Source of the DNA: an uncultured Propionivibrio sp.
GTDB taxonomy: Bacteria; Pseudomonadota; Gammaproteobacteria; Burkholderiales; Rhodocyclaceae
DNA: 25,866 bases
Assembly: GCA_937923255.1 (NCBI GenBank)
Contig: CALAIL010000012.1
Span: 1 to 25,866 of the forward strand
Direction of reading: 5' to 3'
The notes under the pieces are model-generated. The model was not told the origin of the DNA, ran no database searches, and saw nothing but the letters and a program-made list of their open reading frames with translations. Positions 20,440 through 25,866 of the stretch are shown one piece after another (the stretch's first letter is position 1; every line of letters starts with the position of its first letter). The position numbers and the translations under genes were made by a program.

Positions 20440-20473
20440 GCTGACTTTCTTTGCCTCGCCAAAGAAAGTCAGC
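20440..20473. repeat. Perfect 14-base-pair hairpin of a common dispersed type
   Basis: GCTGACTTTCTTTG (20440-20453) pairs exactly with CAAAGAAAGTCAGC (20460-20473) around CCTCGC. A short AAAATCT/AGATTTT inverted repeat follows closely. I recall very similar CTTTCTTTG-type hairpins as intergenic repeats in many proteobacterial genomes. No gene ends close enough for it to be an obvious terminator. Confidence 0.5.
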
Positions 20474-20681
20474 AAAGCAAAATCTGAAAGATTTTGAATG
20501 TTGCTTTAGCAACGGCACGCAGTGCGAGCGAAGTGAGTAAATGCGACTCTAGGCGCAGAAAACTCCTTGTCGCGGGTTGGAGTGGTACTTGTGCAGCGGG
20601 CTTGATCACTTGCTTGCGCTCAGACAATCAAGCCCTTGCCTCCGCCAAGCTCCCCGCGCCTGCGGCTGCGCCTAAGGAGGT

Positions 20682-20745
20682 TTTGGGGTGCTTCGTCGTT
20701 ATCGTATGCGCGAAAGGATATGCCTGCGATCCTGCGTAAACAGGG
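20682..20745. repeat. Dispersed repeat module M, copy 2
   Basis: Begins GGTTTTGGGGTGCTTCGTCG, then ATGCGCGAAAGGATATGCCT and CCTGCGTAAA. It aligns with 60-121 in the same orientation and, as there, runs into palindromic units containing CCGAAACCCGCG. The two copies are direct repeats about 20.6 kb apart. Confidence 0.6.
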
Positions 20746-21032
20746 CATTTTCCGAACCTCCTCCGAAACCCGCGCAGATAAGGCTTTTGCGGGCGGGTGC
20801 TCTGATGTGCCCTGTTTATAAGGGTTTCAGGGCAGCTCTTCGGGGATGCACTGAATACATGGGCTGGCGCGGTGTGTGGCATGCTTCGTAGCAAAAGGTG
20901 CGCGGTGCAGAATCCTTCAGCCTTATTTTGGCTGTGACGCCCCAAATGCCTTTGGAGTCCATTACGCCGAAAACCGCGGTTTGCCGATCCGTCTGTATTT
21001 CGTACAGACCGGCACGCCGGTTTCCGGGGCGA

Positions 21033-24000
21033 TCACTTTCGTACAGCCACGGCGGCGCCGATCCGGCCATTCGTAAGTTGCACCATCCGTCGCTGTTGCA
21101 GCCACCAGCCGAGAGAGAACAAGAATGCCGCCAGGCCGGCCAGCCAAGACCAGATCCATGCCGTTGCCCGGAAGGTTTCCGCCGTTGGCCGCTGCACTTC
21201 TTCCACGACCTGACCGCTGACTTGCTGCGCGCCGGGTGCGGGCGCTGGCCCGGCGGCGGCTTGGGCGATGGCGGCCTGGTAGGCCTCCAGCAGAGGTGCC
21301 GCATCGGGCAGGGTCGCCAGGGCCTTGCCAACAAACTCAGTCATTTCGGCGTTGCGACACTGGTTGGCCTCACACGCCGGCCCGTGTTCGCTGACGCTGT
21401 GCACGAGTTTTTGCGCGACCGAGGCCAGTTCTTCGGCGCTGGCTTGCCAATGCCCGCGTTGGGCGGCGCCCAGTAGATTGGTCAGCAGCATTTGCTGTGC
21501 GAACGGGTTGTGGTTGTCGAAGAACTCTTGCATATGCAGACCAAACTTGTCGTCTACGTATACGCTTTTGACTTCGGACCAATCGGCGCTGCTGACTTCA
21601 TGGGTTGCGGTTGAATCCCAGAGGTCGAGGTGATCGGTCAGGAACATGAAGTTGCGGGCGCCGTCATAGCCGTGCGCCATGTTTTCCTTGATCCATTTCG
21701 GATTGAAGTAGCGCGTGCGCATTTCCGTCTGCAACGCACGTGCCGCGCTTTCTATCTGCGGATTTGCGGAATCGCGCAGGTTGCTTACATAGAGTTTGAT
21801 GTCCTTTCCGGTGAGCGCTTTAGCCGCCAGGTTCAGGCCACCAAGAAACGCGGCGGACTGAGAATGATCAAGCAAACCGTTGACGTCACTGCTGCGCGGC
21901 AAGGTTGCGGCATCGGTTCTGGCCAGGTTGCCTTCAAAGGCAGGGCGCGCATATGTGCCATACAGGCCGCCGCCATAGGCATGCGCGAGCCGTTGCGTAT
22001 AAAGGTCGGCCATGCGTGATTCGCCGCCGCGCTGGTCGCCGGATTTGGCCAGGAACTGGATGTTGGGCGAATAGGCGCCCGGCGCCGGTGAAAATACCCG
22101 CGCCAATGCCAGCCGGTGGGCGTTGGCCGCATTTTCCCCCCCTTTGATCAGATCTGCTTCCGCCGCCTGTGTAGTGCGGGCTACCGGATTGTCGGGCTCG
22201 GGGCTGGCCGCGGCCAGTTGCGTAGCTTTGGCGATCAATTCCACCTTGCTCTGGTAGCCGTCGCGATAGGCGCCGCTGGTGGTTACCAGCACGTCGATGC
22301 GAGGCCGCCCAAGCGCCTCGCGCGGAATCAATTCCACGTCCACCACTTCGCCGCGCCAGTTGCGCACGGCGCGGGTGCCGAGCATGTGGAGAATCTGCGC
22401 TTCGGTAATGCCGTTATTTTTGGCAATCTCGGCCGACCATAGTACGTAGGCGAATTTTTGCGGATAGGCGCCGTGATGCTCTTTGCGCCAGATTTCGATC
22501 TGTGCGTTGGCTTGACGGATGCCGATCGCCTCGGCTTCGACGGTGGGCACCAGGCTCAGGTCGAAATTATGGAGGATGCGCCCCGGAGGCAGCACCTCCG
22601 GCCGACGGAACGGTTCTCCCATCGGGCCCGGCTCGACCCATTGGCCACCCAGCTCGGCAAAGATGGCGGCTACCTCGCGCGGCGCCTTACGCAGTGCGTC
22701 GGCGTGGCGCTGCGCCAGTTTCAACTGGGCCGCGATGCGTTTGGCGTGTTTGGCATTTTCGGCGCGCCGACCGAGAAATTTCTGTACAGCGGCATCGGCC
22801 GTCAGGTGTGCGTTGAGCACGGCATCCACCAACTGGCGGGCGACAATCGCGGGCTCATCGGTCAGGCCATGCAAGGCGTCGGTCAGATCCTTGCCCAGCA
22901 TGCCAGCGACCATGGCGCTCATGGCTGGCCCTTGCGGTGTCGTGCCAAGCACTTTGCCGCCCCATGGCATGTTGGCTTTTTCGAGTTCGGCAAGATAGGT
23001 GTCAATAGCTCCCAGCAGAACCTCCGCCGGCGCATGTTCCACATCGACATGCTGCGCCAGCGCACGGTCGATGCCTGCATCGTGGATCGCCTGGCGCAAA
23101 CTTGGTACGATGCCGTCGCGGGTCGCGGTGTCATTGGCGCTGCGATAACGTGCGATCAGGGCGCGCAGTTCGCCCAGGTTTTCATAGGAATCGGACGGCA
23201 CGACGATGTTGTACCAGCCGGGTAATGCCGCCAGCGCCTTGCGCTTGTTACCCGTGCCGCCGTTGGCGCCCAGGCGTTCAGGATGGATGTGCGGCAGCCC
23301 GCCGAGCAGGATACCGATATGGTCGTCGGCCAGCGGCCCCTGCACGTTGCCTGGTTGCAGCACGATATTCGTAAACAGGCTGACCCAGGCGTCGGCATGC
23401 CATTTCTTCTGCAGCCACAGGAAAAAGGCCAGATATTGATGGTGTGGCGGCAGCGCCTCTCTCGATAACAGCGCTTTTTGATTTTCCAGATAGCCCCACA
23501 TGGGGTGCGGGGCGATCAACACGTTGCCGTATTCGATGCGCGGAATAACGATGAAACGCTGCCCTTGCGCATTGGTGTAAATCATGGTCTTGCCTGGCGC
23601 CGGCCCCCAGACGGCCTCAATTTCCTTGCGGCGCTGCTCGGGAATGGCGTTAAACCATTCGCTGTACTCGGCTTCCGGGATCAGTATCGGATTTGACTCG
23701 GCTACCCGTTTGGCGATTTCTCCCGGCGCCCAGTTGCCCATGTTGGAGGCTTCGCGCGCCATTCGTTGAGCCAGTGTTTCGGCATCGGGCAATGCCCCTT
23801 TCCCCACGTTGTAACCGCGCTCGCGCATGGCGGGCAGAAGCATGGCCAGCGTACCCTGTACATCAAGGAAGTCATCCGGGTCGCCGCCGACGTCGGATTT
23901 GCCGCCGGCCTCGCTCCAGTAGGTCAACACCACTTTTTTGTCGGCATTGGCGGCGCGGTGCAGTTTTGCCCAGGCCAGTGCGCGGGTAATGCGCCATTCG

Positions 24001-25034
24001 ATCTGTTCATCAAGCGGCTGCTGGCGGCCGACTGCCTGTTGGGCATTCCTGGCCGCTACGACCATGGGCTCGAAGCTGCCGTCACGCTCGCCGCCGACGA
24101 TTCGGAAGGCCAGGTCGGGAATGTAACCCCCGGGCGCTTTACGATATTCTTCCGGGCTCAGGCGATGGTGGTTGAGCGCCATCAGTATCGGCACGCCAAG
24201 CTGTGCGGCCTGGGCGTGAGCCTTGGCGCGATCATTGAAGTTCAGTACGCCTGCGCCGTATAACAGCGCATCGATCAGCGTATGCCCGTTTTTCCGGAAC
24301 TGCAGCAGATCGGGGCTGGCGTTGCCGACCAGGGCAATAGCGTTCTGGCCGCGCTTCTCGGTTGCGGCAATGAGGGCATCCCAGGCGCCGAGATCTTTGC
24401 GCCGCACGTTGGCATGATGGATCAGCAGGCCCAGCGTCAGCGCTTTGGGGTCGTATGCATGGCCGCCCTTGCGTCGCCGATACCAGTCCAGATAGGCATC
24501 CAGCGAGTCGAACAAGGCCGGCGCCGCCGGATGGTAGAAGGCATGCGCCGGATAAACGATAGGCTTGGGAATCGGTTCTTTGCCCGGGATATTCAGTATC
24601 CGGCGACTCAGGTAGGCCAGTAGCGCCGCGTCATTGTCGGCGGAGCGATTCGCCCAGTAGCGAGCGATGTCGGGATGCCGTGCCAGCAGCACATTACCCT
24701 GCAGACCGGCTTGCGGATTGACCACGACCAGCCGGGTAGTCTGTGCTAGTTGTTGGATTTTCGCGGCATTCAGCGGCAATCCCTTGGCCGCGCCGTCGAT
24801 GAATACCAGCGCGTAGGCATGCAAGTCTGTGTCTTGGGTCAATGCCATGCCGCCCGGCCCCGGTGAATAGATATCCACCTGCACGGGAGCAGATGATTGC
24901 GCCAATGCATACCGCAATTCCGCGGGCCCGGTAGATTCTCCGCCTTCATAAATAATGGCGATGCGCGGGGAAGCCATGGGCAACGACGGCGCCGCGGCGA
25001 ACAGCACGGTGAGGAGCAGCAATAAAAATCTCAT
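21033..25034 (-). CDS. CobN/magnesium-chelatase-like protein, exported and membrane-anchored
   Basis: A 1333-residue protein of the CobN/BchH/ChlH large-subunit family, which handles metal insertion into or removal from tetrapyrroles. Family resemblance runs through most of the length, for example VELIPREALGRPRIDVLVTT, SGAYRDGYQSK and WDSTATHEVSSADWSEVKSV. Unlike cytoplasmic CobN, it starts with a signal peptide (MRFLLLLLTVLFAAAPSLPM, cleavage near 22). It ends with a proline/alanine-rich linker, one membrane helix (about 1291-1312) and a basic tail. The chelatase body should therefore lie outside the cytoplasmic membrane. The frame continues upstream to 25367, overlapping the DUF2149 gene in another frame; the ATG at 25034 is chosen because the signal peptide begins there, although its ribosome site is weak. 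An ATG at 25103 would add 23 residues. The DUF2149 and ExbB-like neighbours recall the hmuS-hmuU-hmuV genes of Bacteroidetes heme uptake. The substrate, cobalamin or heme, is undetermined. Confidence 0.82.
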   Translation of the reverse strand: MRFLLLLLTVLFAAAPSLPMASPRIAIIYEGGESTGPAELRYALAQSSAPVQVDIYSPGPGGMALTQDTDLHAYALVFIDGAAKGLPLNAAKIQQLAQTTRLVVVNPQAGLQGNVLLARHPDIARYWANRSADNDAALLAYLSRRILNIPGKEPIPKPIVYPAHAFYHPAAPALFDSLDAYLDWYRRRKGGHAYDPKALTLGLLIHHANVRRKDLGAWDALIAATEKRGQNAIALVGNASPDLLQFRKNGHTLIDALLYGAGVLNFNDRAKAHAQAAQLGVPILMALNHHRLSPEEYRKAPGGYIPDLAFRIVGGERDGSFEPMVVAARNAQQAVGRQQPLDEQIEWRITRALAWAKLHRAANADKKVVLTYWSEAGGKSDVGGDPDDFLDVQGTLAMLLPAMRERGYNVGKGALPDAETLAQRMAREASNMGNWAPGEIAKRVAESNPILIPEAEYSEWFNAIPEQRRKEIEAVWGPAPGKTMIYTNAQGQRFIVIPRIEYGNVLIAPHPMWGYLENQKALLSREALPPHHQYLAFFLWLQKKWHADAWVSLFTNIVLQPGNVQGPLADDHIGILLGGLPHIHPERLGANGGTGNKRKALAALPGWYNIVVPSDSYENLGELRALIARYRSANDTATRDGIVPSLRQAIHDAGIDRALAQHVDVEHAPAEVLLGAIDTYLAELEKANMPWGGKVLGTTPQGPAMSAMVAGMLGKDLTDALHGLTDEPAIVARQLVDAVLNAHLTADAAVQKFLGRRAENAKHAKRIAAQLKLAQRHADALRKAPREVAAIFAELGGQWVEPGPMGEPFRRPEVLPPGRILHNFDLSLVPTVEAEAIGIRQANAQIEIWRKEHHGAYPQKFAYVLWSAEIAKNNGITEAQILHMLGTRAVRNWRGEVVDVELIPREALGRPRIDVLVTTSGAYRDGYQSKVELIAKATQLAAASPEPDNPVARTTQAAEADLIKGGENAANAHRLALARVFSPAPGAYSPNIQFLAKSGDQRGGESRMADLYTQRLAHAYGGGLYGTYARPAFEGNLARTDAATLPRSSDVNGLLDHSQSAAFLGGLNLAAKALTGKDIKLYVSNLRDSANPQIESAARALQTEMRTRYFNPKWIKENMAHGYDGARNFMFLTDHLDLWDSTATHEVSSADWSEVKSVYVDDKFGLHMQEFFDNHNPFAQQMLLTNLLGAAQRGHWQASAEELASVAQKLVHSVSEHGPACEANQCRNAEMTEFVGKALATLPDAAPLLEAYQAAIAQAAAGPAPAPGAQQVSGQVVEEVQRPTAETFRATAWIWSWLAGLAAFLFSLGWWLQQRRMVQLTNGRIGAAVAVRK

Positions 25035-25122
25035 AATGGATTGCCAATCGGGAAAACTCGCATCGAGCGTCAAGGCTCGTGCCTTGCGGAAAACGACAGT
25101 CATCCTGCGGCGGTTTTCGGCA

Positions 25123-25482
25123 TTACGAACCGCCGGGCAGCGCCTGGCCCTCCGGCACATAGACCACCTGCCCGTTGGAGAGCTTGTAGGCAACGCCCAG
25201 ACGGACCCCCTGGCCGGAGAGCGTCTTGTCAGTGACCCGTTGTACTTTGATTTCCTCACGCTGCTTGGAAATGATTTCCATCGTGCCATCTTCGTTCTGC
25301 TTGACCATCGTGACGCTGCTCTGCGGGTTGAGAAACTCGACAGCGGAGAACAAGGTAAACATGGCAATCAGCAGGGCGACGATGAACGCTACGCTGACAT
25401 CGAACAGGTTAGCGATGCCGGCCAAGGGATCCTCGTCATGCCCATGCGGTTCCGAGGTGTCGCGGTGACGAACGAAGCGCAT
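25123..25482 (-). CDS. DUF2149 membrane protein
   Basis: A small protein of 119 residues with one membrane helix (about 24-46), preceded by the family signature DPLAGIANLFDVSVAFIVAL and followed by an extracytoplasmic domain of about 70 residues (IKVQRVTDKTLSGQGVRLG, then YKLSNGQVVYVPEG). The layout is like ExbD/TolR, which work with ExbB/TolQ-type channels; that functional parallel is inference. The ATG at 25482 has AGGA nine bases upstream. A TTG at 25491 would overlap the preceding stop. The start lies five bases after the stop of the ExbB-like gene, so translation coupling is likely. The cobN-like gene follows after 88 bases. Confidence 0.8.
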   Translation of the reverse strand: MRFVRHRDTSEPHGHDEDPLAGIANLFDVSVAFIVALLIAMFTLFSAVEFLNPQSSVTMVKQNEDGTMEIISKQREEIKVQRVTDKTLSGQGVRLGVAYKLSNGQVVYVPEGQALPGGS

Positions 25483-25487
25483 GGCCG

Positions 25488-25866
25488 TCAATCCTGTTGC
25501 CGTGTGGCCGGTGCGTTAGCGGCCTGCAGGAGCGCCTCTGCGCGGAAAGCCAATGCCTGATTGTCTTCGCGAATCCATTGCTCGCGTATAGTCGTAATCA
25601 GATAAATGGTCACGCTGATGGCCAGGCCGATGACAGTGGCGGCAAAAGCCGTCACCATATTGGACGCCAGCGAAGGAAGATTGCCGTCGGCCAGACCCTG
25701 CAAGGCGTTGGCCATTGGAATCAGCGTGCCCATCAGGCCCAGTGCGGGGCCAATCCGCACGCCCTGGCGTAGCAAGGCCAAAGCCGACCACCGCCGTCGC
25801 TCGCTATCCTGCAATACGCGCTCCAGCCGTATGTCCAGCGGGTCTGGCGAGGTCTGATCGGCGGCC
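25488..25866 (-). CDS. MotA/TolQ/ExbB-family proton channel protein (5' end outside window)
   Basis: The C-terminal 125 codons of an open frame that continues past the window edge. It contains LRQGVRIGPALGLMGTLIPM, in which GPALGLMGTLIPM is the conserved helix of MotA/TolQ/ExbB channels, then LASNMVTAFAATVIGLAISV, the second conserved helix, and a charged tail. Upstream of the TTG at 25814 the frame stays open without a stop to 25866, so the true start and the first helix lie beyond. It should conduct protons across the inner membrane and energise the DUF2149 partner and the CobN-like protein or an outer-membrane receptor. The receptor, if any, would lie to the right. Confidence 0.82.
   Translation of the reverse strand, partial: AADQTSPDPLDIRLERVLQDSERRRWSALALLRQGVRIGPALGLMGTLIPMANALQGLADGNLPSLASNMVTAFAATVIGLAISVTIYLITTIREQWIREDNQALAFRAEALLQAANAPATRQQD

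Larger units (their letters stand above)
19966..21032. repeat. Intergenic repeat island 2
   Basis: These 1067 bases between the convergent glgA and cobN-like genes hold no credible gene. Contents in order: hairpin module H (20008-20073), a Correia-like element (20127-20241), palindromic units of the AACCCGCGCGGATAGGGCG and AAGGGCTTCAG types (about 20252-20350), a perfect hairpin (20440-20473), an inverted repeat GGGCTTGAT/ATCAAGCCC (20598-20606 with 20627-20635), module M (20682-20745), and more palindromic units (about 20760-20860). The last 170 bases, next to the cobN-like stop, show only small inverted repeats such as GTCTGTA/TACAGAC (20991-21009). Frames crossing this region are repeat-derived. 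Confidence 0.7.

Noticed and set aside
20628..20945. A 105-codon minus-strand frame in island 2
   Set aside because: It runs through dispersed repeat modules and contains no family features; most likely a chance frame in repeats.
20816..21334. A 172-codon minus-strand frame crossing the cobN-like 3' end
   Set aside because: It overlaps the cobN-like coding sequence in another frame, then runs through noncoding repeats. A degraded gene fragment at 20880-21030 cannot be ruled out but is not supported.
25035..25367. A 111-codon upstream extension of the cobN-like frame
   Set aside because: It overlaps the DUF2149 gene in another frame and would bury an evident signal peptide that begins at 25034.

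Overview
The window is a stretch of chromosome from a high-GC Gram-negative bacterium, most likely a betaproteobacterium of the Rhodocyclales type. The gap-pgk-pyk-fba-purC order, the type of each enzyme, and a CobN/ExbB-like/DUF2149 locus all fit that group. The species cannot be fixed from sequence alone. No rRNA, tRNA, transposase, phage gene or CRISPR array was found.

Layout. (1) 1-713 has no credible gene. It is an island of degenerate palindromic repeats with a damaged copy of a small Correia-like element. (2) 714-6702, minus strand: a tartrate/D-malate dehydrogenase family enzyme, exonuclease III, a secreted glutaredoxin-like protein, oligopeptidase A and SAICAR synthase. (3) 7151-13134, minus strand: the lower glycolytic/gluconeogenic block gap, pgk, an unrecognised 261-residue protein, pyk and fba. 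(4) 13603-19965, plus strand and divergent from gap: pgi, pgm, glgC and glgA. (5) 19966-21032: a second repeat island built from the same modules as the first, with a better preserved Correia-like element. (6) 21033-25866, minus strand: a very large CobN-type chelatase with a signal peptide and C-terminal membrane anchor, a DUF2149 protein, and a MotA/TolQ/ExbB-family protein cut by the window edge.

How the genes fit together. Fba, Gap, Pgk and Pyk interconvert fructose-1,6-bisphosphate and pyruvate. Pgi, Pgm, GlgC and GlgA carry fructose-6-phosphate through glucose-6-phosphate, glucose-1-phosphate and ADP-glucose to linear alpha-1,4-glucan. The two arms diverge from one 468-base region (13135-13602), so most of a triose-to-glycogen route is encoded in about 13 kb. 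This would suit an organism that cycles glycogen, but that is inference. The branching enzyme is not in the window. The CobN-like locus looks like a separate energised envelope system for a tetrapyrrole such as cobalamin or heme.

The least ordinary content is: the two related repeat islands bracketing the metabolic block; the Correia-like elements, otherwise best known from Neisseria; the membrane-anchored chelatase with no ATPase partner in view; and the unknown protein inside the glycolytic cluster. All comparisons were made by eye and from memory of families; no database search was run.
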